A DNA stretch of 45,921 nt from Herpetosiphonaceae bacterium (GTDB lineage: Bacteria > Chloroflexota > Chloroflexia > Chloroflexales > Kallotenuaceae). The position numbers and the translations under genes were made by a program. How positions within the stretch are numbered: the stretch's first letter is position 1; every line of letters begins with the position of its first letter. Location of the stretch: positions 1 to 45,921 of the forward strand of contig JACDGP010000034.1 in the NCBI GenBank assembly GCA_013821605.1, read 5' to 3'. Positions 38,828-45,921 of the stretch are shown one piece after another. A model generated the notes under the pieces. The model was not told the origin of the DNA and did no database searches. It saw only the letters and a list, made by a program, of their open reading frames with translations.

Positions 38828-40273
38828 ATGAGTACCCTTCCACTTGCTCAGCCTACCGGCGCGGCGACTTCACCCCCCGTACTGGTCAATGATCGCCGTG
38901 AGATCTTTGGCTGGCTCGCGTATGACTGGGCCTATCATGCCTTTACCACCACAGTCGCGACGGCCTTGCTTGGTCCATACCTAACCTCGCTGGCACAGTT
39001 GGCCGTTGGTGACAATGGCGTAGTGATGAGGTTGGGGCCGTTTGGTAACGTTACGGCTACGTCCTTCTTCCCATTTTGTTTGTCGCTTTCGGTCTTTTTG
39101 CAGGTCTTTTTTCTGCCGGTGCTAGGTGCCATCGCCGACTATACCAACTTGAAAAAGCGCTTGCTGGCCCTGTTCTCCTTTATTAGTATCGCCGCCGTTT
39201 GTCTGCTCTTCTTCATCACCGGCAACCGGTATCTGCTGGGTGGGCTCTTATTTGTGATCGCCAACCTGAGCTTCGGGGCGGCTGTCGTCTTCTACAACGC
39301 CTTCCTCAATGATATCTGTACCGAAGACCAGCGCGATAAAGTGTCGAGCCGGGGGTATGCTGCGGGCTATATTGGTGGTGGCTTGCTACTCGCCTTGAAT
39401 CTGGGGCTTGTCCTGGGAGCGAAGACGCTCGGCATCTCGACCGGTCTTGCGGTCCGCTTGTCGCTCCTATCCGCAGGCGTCTGGTGGCTCGCCTTTGCGC
39501 TGTTCTCCTTCGCACGGCTCAAGACGCGCGAGCCGGCCGAGCCGTTGCCCCCCGGCACAAACTACCTTTCGGTTGGCTTTAAAGGCCTATGGACGACCTT
39601 TCGGGAGCTGCGGCGGTTGCCACAGACACTGCGCTATCTGGGAGGATATATGCTGTTCAACGACGGCATCCAGACGGTGATCAGTCTGGCCCCGGTTTTT
39701 CTGGCTCAGGAACTGTTTACGTCTCAACAACGGCTGGACGGCACGTCCCAATCCTTTGTCATTCAGGTGCTGCTGCTGGTGCAATTCGTGGCATTTTTCG
39801 GCGCACTGCTCTTCGAGCGCATTGCCTACCGCATCGGCACCAAATGGGCGATCGTGCTGTCACTCGTGATCTGGTCGGGCATCATCGTCTACGCCTATGG
39901 CTTTTTACATACGACTAACCAGGCGTTAGCCATGGCAGCGGTGATCGCTGTGGTGTTGGGTGGTTCGCAGGCGTTGTCACGATCCTTGTTCTCGCGTATG
40001 ATTCCCGCAGGTCGCGAGTCAGCCTACTATGGCATCTATGAAATCTCCGAAGGCGGCACCTCGTGGATCGGTCCCTTGATCTTTGGTATCGTCGTCGGTA
40101 TCACCGGCTCGTACCGTCAAGCGATTTTGTACCTGATCGTCCTACTGGTTGCCGGTATGGCTATCTTGATCATGACCAATACGGACCAAGCCGTCCACGA
40201 TGCCGGCAACCGTCTGCCCGAGGAAGCAGCCGCCGACCCACGCCTGCCCGTCGAACTTGGATCACCAGCTTAA
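38828..40273 (+). CDS. UMF1-type MFS transporter
   Basis: A 481-residue major-facilitator protein with about 12 helices. The opening REIFGWLAYDWAYHAFTTTVATALLGPYL and VLGAIADYTNLKKRLL, and the second-half GGSQALSRSLFSRMIPAGRESAYYGIYEI, match the UMF1 (Atg22-like) family, thought to export amino acids or other small molecules. AGGAGG lies seven bases before ATG at 38828; longer upstream starts are unsupported. It is followed 17 bases later by a cyclopropane-synthase-like gene, so the two are co-transcribed. Confidence 0.88.
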   Translation: MSTLPLAQPTGAATSPPVLVNDRREIFGWLAYDWAYHAFTTTVATALLGPYLTSLAQLAVGDNGVVMRLGPFGNVTATSFFPFCLSLSVFLQVFFLPVLGAIADYTNLKKRLLALFSFISIAAVCLLFFITGNRYLLGGLLFVIANLSFGAAVVFYNAFLNDICTEDQRDKVSSRGYAAGYIGGGLLLALNLGLVLGAKTLGISTGLAVRLSLLSAGVWWLAFALFSFARLKTREPAEPLPPGTNYLSVGFKGLWTTFRELRRLPQTLRYLGGYMLFNDGIQTVISLAPVFLAQELFTSQQRLDGTSQSFVIQVLLLVQFVAFFGALLFERIAYRIGTKWAIVLSLVIWSGIIVYAYGFLHTTNQALAMAAVIAVVLGGSQALSRSLFSRMIPAGRESAYYGIYEISEGGTSWIGPLIFGIVVGITGSYRQAILYLIVLLVAGMAILIMTNTDQAVHDAGNRLPEEAAADPRLPVELGSPA

Positions 40274-40290
40274 GCATAAGGAGTACACAC

Positions 40291-41580
40291 ATGACTTTGT
40301 CCATCGCTCGCCAAGAAGCAAGCACGACGACCCTGCTCCTGCTCCGTACACTGTTGGATGGCTACCATCCGCGTGATTTCGCCTTTCGCCTGTGGGATGG
40401 AACGACCTGGGGACCCGAGCAGGGCCAACCGACCCGTTGGACGATGGTTCTGAAGCATCCAGGAACGCTGCGACGCATACTCTTACGCCCGACCGAGTTG
40501 GCGCTTGGTGAGGCCTACCTGTACGATGATTTCGATGTCGAAGGCGACATAACCGGCATCTTTCCCCTTGGCGACTATGTGTTAGGCTTGAAGCCCAGGA
40601 TGGTTGAGCAGTTACGCTACGCCCGGCGACTGCTTAAGCTGCCAGCAGTGCCACACCGTGCTACTGAACAACACGCCGCGCGTCAACGTGGCTTGCTACA
40701 CTCGCGGAGGCGGGATCGTGCCGCCGTTTCTTATCACTACGATTTCTCTAATGAGTTCTATGCCCTGTGGCTGGACCGGCATATGCTCTACACCTGCGCA
40801 TATTTTCAAACACCGGAGGAAGACCTTGACGCCGCTCAGGAGCATAAGCTTGACCTTATCTGTCGTAAGCTGCGGCTCCAGCCAGGTGAGCGACTGTTAG
40901 ATATTGGTTGTGGTTGGGGTGGGTTGATGATCTATGCTGCTAAGCATTATGGTGCCAAGGTGGTTGGGATCACCTTAAGCCAGGCGCAGGCCGATCTGGC
41001 CAACGAGCGCATTCGCGAGGCCGGTCTGACCGATGCGTGCCGGGTGGAAATTTGCGACTACCGCGATCTCAACAGCCCTCAGCCCTTCGATAAAATTGCT
41101 AGTGTAGGCATGTTCGAGCAAATCGGTCGTGAGATGTTGCCCGCTTACTTCCGCCAGGCATGGCAGCTCTTAAGGCCCGGCGGCGTATTCCTTAACCACG
41201 GTATCGCTCAGGCGGTTACGGTCCCTGCGACACGTGGTCCCTCCTTCAACGATAAATATGTCTTTCCCGACGGCGAACTCGTTTCCATCAGCACGACCCT
41301 GCGTGCTGCAGAAGCTGCAGGTTTTGAGGTTCGGGACGTGGAAAGCCTGCGCGAGCATTATCCGCTCACCTTGCGCCACTGGCTCCAACGTCTTGAAGCG
41401 GCTCAGGACGCGGCTCGCAAGGCGACTGACGAATTCCGTTACCGTATCTTTCGCTTGTATCTAGCGTATTCGGTCTATGGCTTTACAATCAACCGCACCA
41501 ACGTCTACCAAGCATTGCTCGTCAAGCCGGATGGGGGTAAGAGTGGACTGCCACTAAGACGGACCGATTGGTACAGCTAA
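40291..41580 (+). CDS. Cyclopropane-fatty-acyl-phospholipid synthase-like methyltransferase
   Basis: A 429-residue SAM-dependent methyltransferase. The N-terminal domain (about 1-140) resembles that of CFA synthases. SYHYDFSNEFYALWLD marks the lipid-binding entry, followed by the SAM motif LLDIGCGWGGLMIYAAKHYGA (about 202-222). FDKIASVGMFEQIGRE is a conserved active-site region, and the tail FTINRTNVYQALLVKP is typical. It methylates double bonds of membrane lipids to cyclopropane or methyl-branched forms. AAGGAG lies just before ATG at 40291. Confidence 0.9.
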   Translation: MTLSIARQEASTTTLLLLRTLLDGYHPRDFAFRLWDGTTWGPEQGQPTRWTMVLKHPGTLRRILLRPTELALGEAYLYDDFDVEGDITGIFPLGDYVLGLKPRMVEQLRYARRLLKLPAVPHRATEQHAARQRGLLHSRRRDRAAVSYHYDFSNEFYALWLDRHMLYTCAYFQTPEEDLDAAQEHKLDLICRKLRLQPGERLLDIGCGWGGLMIYAAKHYGAKVVGITLSQAQADLANERIREAGLTDACRVEICDYRDLNSPQPFDKIASVGMFEQIGREMLPAYFRQAWQLLRPGGVFLNHGIAQAVTVPATRGPSFNDKYVFPDGELVSISTTLRAAEAAGFEVRDVESLREHYPLTLRHWLQRLEAAQDAARKATDEFRYRIFRLYLAYSVYGFTINRTNVYQALLVKPDGGKSGLPLRRTDWYS

Positions 41581-41597
41581 CCGGTCCCGCATAAACA

Positions 41598-41651
41598 TTT
41601 ACATTTCTGTTACACCTAACCCTTGTTTCAGGAAGGGCGCATGTGTACCAT
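41598..41651 (+). promoter_or_regulatory. Promoter of the TadE-like gene with an upstream 17-bp motif
   Basis: TTTACA-N3-CTGTTACA at 41598-41614 is followed, 8 bases later, by -35 TTGTTT (41623-41628), a 17-base spacer and -10 TACCAT (41646-41651). The same motif, gap and spacer occur upstream of the Flp-like pilin gene (42904-42957). Confidence 0.6.
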
Positions 41652-41738
41652 AAATGGTGGAGAGTTGGAGGCAGCTTGACGCGGCATGGAACTTGATGCA
41701 TGGGATTTAACGTGCCGCATTGACTGAAAGGGCAGGCA

Positions 41739-42101
41739 ATGTTAAAGCGGAGATGGCGTCAGCAGCAAGGCAGTGCCGTAATCGAGTTTACGGGCGCAGC
41801 TTCTATGCTGGTGCTGACCTTGATCCTTATTCTGCAAGGCGGCTTGTTAATGACGACACAGATCGCCGCTAGTACTGCTGCACGTGAGGGTGCACGCGCA
41901 GCGGTTACAGTACCACCGGGTAATATTCAGAGCGCAGTTACGCGTGCTGCCGCTGGCTATCAAACACAATCTTTGCAAGTTAGGCGTAACGGCGATAGTG
42001 TGACGGTGCAAGTGTATCTTCAGCCACCGGTGGTCTTCGGCATGTTTGCCAACTGGAACTGGCCGATACATGGCGCCACGACGATGCGCCAGGAACGGTA
42101 G
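41739..42101 (+). CDS. TadE-like pseudopilin
   Basis: A 120-residue protein with a short basic N-terminus, the GSAVIEFTGAASMLVLTLILILQGG segment (TadE processing region and membrane helix, Glu at the fifth position after Gly-Ser) and a small extracytoplasmic domain. TadE-like pseudopilins assemble with Flp pilins in Tad type IVc pili. The downstream TadG-like gene follows by eight bases. The ATG is preceded by AGGGCAGGCA, a weak site. No prepilin peptidase or secretion ATPase is in the window. Confidence 0.85.
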   Translation: MLKRRWRQQQGSAVIEFTGAASMLVLTLILILQGGLLMTTQIAASTAAREGARAAVTVPPGNIQSAVTRAAAGYQTQSLQVRRNGDSVTVQVYLQPPVVFGMFANWNWPIHGATTMRQER

Positions 42102-42109
42102 GGTACCAT

Positions 42110-42757
42110 ATGATGCTTCATAAACGTGTTACCCTGCTAGGGGATGAGTCGGGCAGCATAGCATTGGTCTCGACGGCAATGATCATCATGTTTACCCTGC
42201 TGCTGCTACCGGCTGTATGGAATCTGGGAGCGATCAAAGCTGTCCGTCGCCAAAGCCAGAATGGTAGTGATGCGGCAGCACTTTCAGGAGCTGAAACGCT
42301 GGCGCAGCGCTTGAATGCTGCCGGGGCTGACTGGTGGGGTTGTATTCCTCCCGAGACACGCCAAACGATCGTGGGACGCTATGTTGGGATGGTTGTAGCG
42401 CCGCTGGCTGCCAGTAACGCGGGCCAGGGAGATGCTGCAGGCTACTTCTCCAGTAATGGAGGTGCACTCAATGCATATGGGCAGCGCCTACGCTATGGCC
42501 CACATGCGCTGGTTGTTAGTGGTGTGCCCGTTCCACCGATCGTTGATGACGTGAAAGGCGATGTGTCGATGAAAGGCACGATCATCGCATCCATTTACCA
42601 TATAGACGGCGCGCCGATTCGCTCGTCTGCCAGTGGCGAGGCCTATCTAGATGACGTACAAAGTTGGACGACCCCCTGTCCCGCCAATCCGATCCATGCC
42701 ATTGCTTTTCACTACCGCTTCCGCTGGAAAGTGCGCCTCGTACCAACCGGCTATTAG
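42110..42757 (+). CDS. TadG/Tad-domain pilus assembly-like protein
   Basis: A 215-residue protein with the N-terminal DESGSIALVSTAMIIMFTLLLLPAVWNLG helix (the Tad processing pattern, GSIA...) and then RRQSQNGSDAAALSGAETLAQRL, a hallmark of Tad/TadG proteins. It probably forms the tip or minor pseudopilin of the pilus. It follows the TadE-like gene by eight bases in the same operon. TadG proteins usually have a longer C-terminal von Willebrand-like domain that is absent here. Confidence 0.82.
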   Translation: MMLHKRVTLLGDESGSIALVSTAMIIMFTLLLLPAVWNLGAIKAVRRQSQNGSDAAALSGAETLAQRLNAAGADWWGCIPPETRQTIVGRYVGMVVAPLAASNAGQGDAAGYFSSNGGALNAYGQRLRYGPHALVVSGVPVPPIVDDVKGDVSMKGTIIASIYHIDGAPIRSSASGEAYLDDVQSWTTPCPANPIHAIAFHYRFRWKVRLVPTGY

Positions 42758-42820
42758 TCGCACCTGGCTCTGCATGCCACGTTGTGCTAGCTAGTTTCTC
42801 CCTTCACTACAGTTCGTTCG

Positions 42821-42847
42821 AGTCCGCTTCGGCGGACTTTCGTTTTA
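42821..42847 (+). terminator. Rho-independent terminator after the TadE/TadG pair
   Basis: AGTCCGC-TTCG-GCGGACT forms a 7-bp stem capped by a UUCG tetraloop, followed by TTTCGTTTT. It lies 64 bases after the TadG-like stop. Confidence 0.85.
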
Positions 42848-42889
42848 AGCGGAATACTTGGTTTATACCTGCTATAAGTTGTAACGGAA

Positions 42890-42957
42890 TGTTTACAAAA
42901 AGGTTTACAAAACTGTTACAAAGGCCTCTTGAAATGCTCGTTCCTCGGCTGTATGCT
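42890..42957 (+). promoter_or_regulatory. Promoter of the Flp-like pilin gene with activator-type direct repeats
   Basis: Three short repeats (TGTTTACAAAA, GGTTTACAAAA, CTGTTACAAAG) occur at 42890-42923, about one DNA turn apart. The last two make up the 17-bp motif TTTACA-N3-CTGTTACA at 42904-42920. Eight bases later come -35 TTGAAA (42929-42934), a 17-base spacer and -10 TATGCT (42952-42957). The layout suits an activator bound next to the -35 box. Confidence 0.65.
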
Positions 42958-43010
42958 ACCTTCATCGTAATCGCACGGTGTAAACCGTAACACACAAGAG
43001 GATGACAACC

Positions 43011-43223
43011 ATGAACAAGTTGAACGACCTGACGATCTACGCAGCAGCCCGCACGCAAGCCTTCATTACCGTCGCTCAGAACGAAGAGGGCTCGGAAGTC
43101 GCTCAAGCCGCCGGTGTGGCACTGTTGAGTGCCGCGATCATTGGTGCGATGTTGGGCTTACGTGGGAACTTCTCGAGTGCTGTGACCGGTGCCTTCAATA
43201 AGCTCATCGGCAGCTTGAACTAA
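43011..43223 (+). CDS. Flp-like pilin (major pilin candidate)
   Basis: A 70-residue protein. A 30-residue leader (NKLNDLTIYAAARTQAFITVAQ) precedes NEEGSEVAQAAGVALLSAAIIGAMLGL, which is the Flp-type cleavage region (EEG/SE...) and transmembrane helix. It ends in a short soluble tail. It is monocistronic, has its own strong promoter and terminator, and so is likely the abundant pilin subunit for the TadE/TadG-like partners. Compared with classic Flp pilins it lacks the Glu-Tyr pair after the cleavage site. ATG at 43011 follows AGAGGATG; the ORF opens three codons earlier at 43002. Confidence 0.7.
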   Translation: MNKLNDLTIYAAARTQAFITVAQNEEGSEVAQAAGVALLSAAIIGAMLGLRGNFSSAVTGAFNKLIGSLN

Positions 43224-43253
43224 GACCCGTCCTCCCCCACTGACCCTCTAACA

Positions 43254-43294
43254 AACTTTAGGAGCCGTACCCAGTGGGTACGGCTCCTAAAGTT
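43254..43294. terminator. Very long perfect hairpin after the pilin gene
   Basis: A 19-bp perfect inverted repeat with a 3-base loop (arms 43254-43272 and 43276-43294, GGAGCCGTACCC at the core). It lies 30 bases after the pilin stop and is a strong bidirectional-type terminator. Confidence 0.85.
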
Positions 43295-43401
43295 GGCCCT
43301 TCAGAGGATCTTGTGCGACACGGATGCAGAAACGTAAGAGCGTCACCACATTAACGAAGGAAAACAGCCTACCGTGCATATCCATGAGTAGAGGAGCAAC
43401 G

Positions 43402-44187
43402 ATGCAACAACAGGGGGTCGAGTTACAGGGGAACGTAGCGATTGTGACGGGGGCCAGTCGCGAGCTTGGTGCAGCTATGGCCGAAGCTTTAGCCGGTGCT
43501 GGTGCCGCAGTCCTTGTCGCTCATTGCGCTGAGCCCGAGCTTGCTGACACGGTTGTGGAGCGCATCATAGCGCGGGGTGGTCAGGCAGCTGCACATGATG
43601 CCGATTGCTCCAGTGTCGCTGCTAACCAACAGCTTGTCGCCCATGCCGTTGCACTATGGGGACGACTCGACATCTTCGTGGCAAATGCTGGGATTACGAT
43701 GAGCCGTTCTTTTCTTGAAACCGACGAGGCGATGTGGGATCGGTTGAGCAACCTGAACCTGAAAGGCTCGTTCTTTGGTGCACAGGCAGCCGCACGCCAG
43801 ATGATCGCTCAGCCGGCGCAGGGCACCGGTGGCCGGATCGTTTTCTCGTCATCGGTGACCGGTGTACGGGCGGTTCCAAATCTTGCGGCGTATGGGGTCA
43901 CAAAGGCGGGTCTCATACATATGGCCCGCGTCTTGGGCTTTGAGCTAGGCCGCTACGGGATCACGGTGAATGCGCTGGGCATCGGGGCAACCGTCAACGA
44001 GCGTAACTTGCGCGATGATCCGCAGTATGCGGAGCACTGGGATAGCGTGATGCCGACGGGACGGGTCGGACAACCGGCAGATGTTGCGGCGGCGCTGATG
44101 TTTTTGGTCCGCGCGGATGCGGCGATGGTGAACGGGCACACCTTGATGATCGACGGCGGCTGGACGACGTATAGCCCAGTACCATAA
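43402..44187 (+). CDS. Short-chain dehydrogenase/reductase (sugar dehydrogenase type)
   Basis: A 261-residue classical SDR. The cofactor motif reads TGASRELG (residues 16-23), where the usual TGxxxGxG has Glu for its middle Gly. NAGIT, catalytic Ser in FSSSVTG, and YGVTK (YxxxK) are all present, followed by a GRYGITVNAL segment and the closing DGGWTTYSP. It is the neighbour of a YjhG/YagF dehydratase, 18 bases downstream, so it probably oxidises a pentose, hexose or its lactone in that pathway; the exact substrate is inferred. AGAGGAGCAACG lies just before ATG at 43402; earlier in-frame starts lack support. Confidence 0.88.
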   Translation: MQQQGVELQGNVAIVTGASRELGAAMAEALAGAGAAVLVAHCAEPELADTVVERIIARGGQAAAHDADCSSVAANQQLVAHAVALWGRLDIFVANAGITMSRSFLETDEAMWDRLSNLNLKGSFFGAQAAARQMIAQPAQGTGGRIVFSSSVTGVRAVPNLAAYGVTKAGLIHMARVLGFELGRYGITVNALGIGATVNERNLRDDPQYAEHWDSVMPTGRVGQPADVAAALMFLVRADAAMVNGHTLMIDGGWTTYSPVP

Positions 44188-44205
44188 TGGACAAGGAAGA
44201 GCACG

Positions 44206-45921
44206 ATGAACGAACACGATGCACACGCAGCCCTTGATGATCTGCTCGACAATGGCGTACGCTCATACGACATTATCACGAATGCCCCAGGTCCAGGTGG
44301 CTCGTTGCCGTTGTCGGAGGATATGCTGCTGCATGAGCCGAGCGGCAATATCTTCGCCCTCAGCCAAAATGTTGGTATGGGCTGGGATCCCGCAATGCTC
44401 GACCAGCCGCAAATGCTGATCCTCAGTACCCAAGGTGGGATTCGAGGGAGTGACGGCACACCAGTGGCACTAGGCTACCACACCGGCCACTGGGAAGTTG
44501 GTCTGCTGATGCAGGCGGCGGCCGAAGAGTTGCGCCAGCAGCAAGCCATCCCATTTGCGGGCTACTGTACCGATCCGTGTGATGGTCGTAGCCAGGGCAC
44601 GACCGGTATGTTCGACAGCTTGCCGTACCGGAACGACGCCGCGCAAGTGTTTCGGCGCTTGATCCGCTCGTTGCCGACGCGTCATGGCGTACTTGGTGTG
44701 GCAACGTGCGATAAGGGATTGCCGGCGATGTTGATGGCACTGGCCGGCACACCGGATTTGCCGACAGTGCTGGTGCCCGGCGGTGTCACGCTACCACCGA
44801 CCATAGGTGAAGACGCAGGGACCGTTCAGTCGATTGGCGCACGCTTCGCGCATGGTGAGATTAGTTTGCGAGAGGCGGCCGAGTTGGGATGCCGTGCCTG
44901 TGCGACCCCCGGCGGTGGCTGCCAGTTTTTAGGCACGGCGGCCAGTTCACAGGTCGTCGCCGAAGCATTGGGACTGACGTTACCGCACGCCGCCCTTGCT
45001 CCATCGGGCCAGCCAATCTGGCTACAAATGGCACGTGACTCGGCGCGAGCGTTGCTCCATTTGCACGAGCGCAAGCTCACAACGCGCGACATCTTATCGC
45101 CGGAATCGATACAGAATGCGATGGCGCTGCATGCAGCCTTTGGCGGCTCGACCAATTTGCTGCTGCATCTGCCGGCAATTGCCCATGCTGCCGGACTCCC
45201 TCGCCCGAGCGTCGAGGATTGGGCAGCGATGAACCGGCGGGTGCCACGGCTGGTCGATGTGCTGCCGAATGGTCCCAGCAATCATCCGACCGTGCGCGTC
45301 TTTTTAGCCGGGGGGGTGCCCGAGGTGATGCTACACCTGCGGCGGATGGGCGTCTTGCATGAGCAGGTTCTGACCATAACTGGCGAGCCGCTAGGGGCAG
45401 TGCTTGATTGGTGGGAGCAGTCAGAGCGGCGAGCCCGTTTGCGTGAACTATTGCGAACGCGTGATGGTGTGGAGCCGGACGATGTGATTATGGCACCCGA
45501 AGTGGCACAGGCGCGGGGCCTGAAGAGTACAGTGACCTTTCCACGTGGCAATCTTGCCCCGCAGGGTGCCGTCATCAAAAGCACAGCCATTGATCCTCGA
45601 GTGGTGGACGCCGATGGCGTCTATCGTAAGACTGGTCGCGCACGGGTCTTCACCCGTGAGCGAGAGGCGGTTGCAGCCATCAAAAGTCACGGCCCCGAAC
45701 GTGTACAAGGGGGCGATATCGTAGTCTTGATCTGCGGTGGTCCCTTAGGGACCGGCATGGAGGAGATTTATCAGGTCACATCCGCGCTCAAGCACATTAG
45801 CTGGGGTAAGCAGGTTGCGGTGATTACCGACGCGCGCTTTTCCGGCGTCAGTACCGGTGCCTGTATCGGGCATGTAGGGCCCGAGGCGCTAGCTGGTGGT
45901 CCAATCGGCAAGGTACGTGAT
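44206..45921 (+). CDS. YjhG/YagF-family sugar-acid dehydratase (dihydroxy-acid dehydratase superfamily), partial
   Basis: The reading frame is open from ATG at 44206 to the right edge (572 codons visible of about 650 usual for the family), so the C-terminus is missing. It contains [57 protein letters not shown], the iron-sulfur ligand segments [26 protein letters not shown] and [14 protein letters not shown], and a C-terminal swivelling region ([39 protein letters not shown]). The family dehydrates xylonate and related aldonates to 2-keto-3-deoxy acids in the Weimberg/Dahms pathways. AAGGAAGA lies upstream of the start. Confidence 0.9.
   Translation, partial: MNEHDAHAALDDLLDNGVRSYDIITNAPGPGGSLPLSEDMLLHEPSGNIFALSQNVGMGWDPAMLDQPQMLILSTQGGIRGSDGTPVALGYHTGHWEVGLLMQAAAEELRQQQAIPFAGYCTDPCDGRSQGTTGMFDSLPYRNDAAQVFRRLIRSLPTRHGVLGVATCDKGLPAMLMALAGTPDLPTVLVPGGVTLPPTIGEDAGTVQSIGARFAHGEISLREAAELGCRACATPGGGCQFLGTAASSQVVAEALGLTLPHAALAPSGQPIWLQMARDSARALLHLHERKLTTRDILSPESIQNAMALHAAFGGSTNLLLHLPAIAHAAGLPRPSVEDWAAMNRRVPRLVDVLPNGPSNHPTVRVFLAGGVPEVMLHLRRMGVLHEQVLTITGEPLGAVLDWWEQSERRARLRELLRTRDGVEPDDVIMAPEVAQARGLKSTVTFPRGNLAPQGAVIKSTAIDPRVVDADGVYRKTGRARVFTREREAVAAIKSHGPERVQGGDIVVLICGGPLGTGMEEIYQVTSALKHISWGKQVAVITDARFSGVSTGACIGHVGPEALAGGPIGKVRD

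Noticed and set aside
1-45921. CRISPR array, tRNA, rRNA or transposase genes
   Set aside because: No regularly spaced long repeats, no tRNA-like cloverleaf noticed in the short gaps, and no transposase motif or terminal inverted repeat was found.

Overview
The window looks like chromosomal DNA of a GC-rich (roughly 55-60%) environmental bacterium, most likely a member of the Chloroflexota. That is an inference from gene content: a MalT-type LuxR regulator, a Uma2-family remnant, FtsX/LolD-type ABC sets, a two-gene GMC/gluconate-dehydrogenase-type oxidoreductase, Tad-type pseudopilins and a sortase-like MPNTG tail. No rRNA, tRNA, CRISPR array, transposase or phage gene was seen.

Layout. 1-3815 (+): an FtsX-type permease, open at the left edge, with two LolD-like ATPases. 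3960-7924 (-): a glycoside hydrolase family 2 enzyme overlapping a 2-hydroxyacid dehydrogenase. 8042-15122: a MalT-like regulator, an MFS exporter, a 77-aa protein, two dihydrofolate-reductase-like proteins, a strip of gene fragments (13767-14599) and a DUF1810 protein. 15228-20486 (-): a carbohydrate uptake and catabolism operon (binding lipoprotein, two permeases, Gfo/Idh/MocA dehydrogenase, sugar isomerase/epimerase). Behind it lies a broken ROK gene that keeps its promoter. 21043-24311 (-): RNB ribonuclease, Uma2 remnant, YrdB-like membrane protein and a PHB-depolymerase-like esterase. 24435-26108 (+): an animal-type haem peroxidase.

26219-30146 (-): a heterodimeric ABC exporter pair preceded by a 22-residue peptide gene with its own strong promoter and ribosome binding site, and a hairpin between them. 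30294-31457 (-): a YciI/muconolactone-isomerase-like protein and a uronate-dehydrogenase-like enzyme. 31655-33714 (+): the GMC oxidoreductase and its small subunit. 33781-34609 (+): a 38-aa pilin-like peptide and a secreted pentapeptide-repeat protein. 34798-37930 (-): a NarL-type response regulator and histidine kinase, then a surface cupredoxin. 38176-41580 (+): DoxX, a UMF1-type transporter and a cyclopropane-fatty-acid-synthase-like methyltransferase. 41739-43223 (+): TadE-like and TadG-like pseudopilins and a Flp-like pilin. 43402-45921 (+): a short-chain dehydrogenase and a YjhG/YagF sugar-acid dehydratase that runs off the right edge.

Functionally the window is dominated by import and oxidative breakdown of plant-type sugars and sugar acids (GH2, ABC importer, Gfo/Idh, isomerase, uronate dehydrogenase, GMC dehydrogenase, YjhG dehydratase), plus cell-surface and redox functions. 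The most notable unexplained signals are in non-coding DNA. First, two pilus-gene promoters share a 17-bp motif set exactly 8 bp upstream of the -35 box, with identical 17-bp spacers. Second, GTCTAGAC palindromes, two of them in a perfect 15-bp inverted repeat, sit beside the kinase/cupredoxin/DoxX genes. Third, there is the promoter-driven micro-peptide gene ahead of the ABC exporter.
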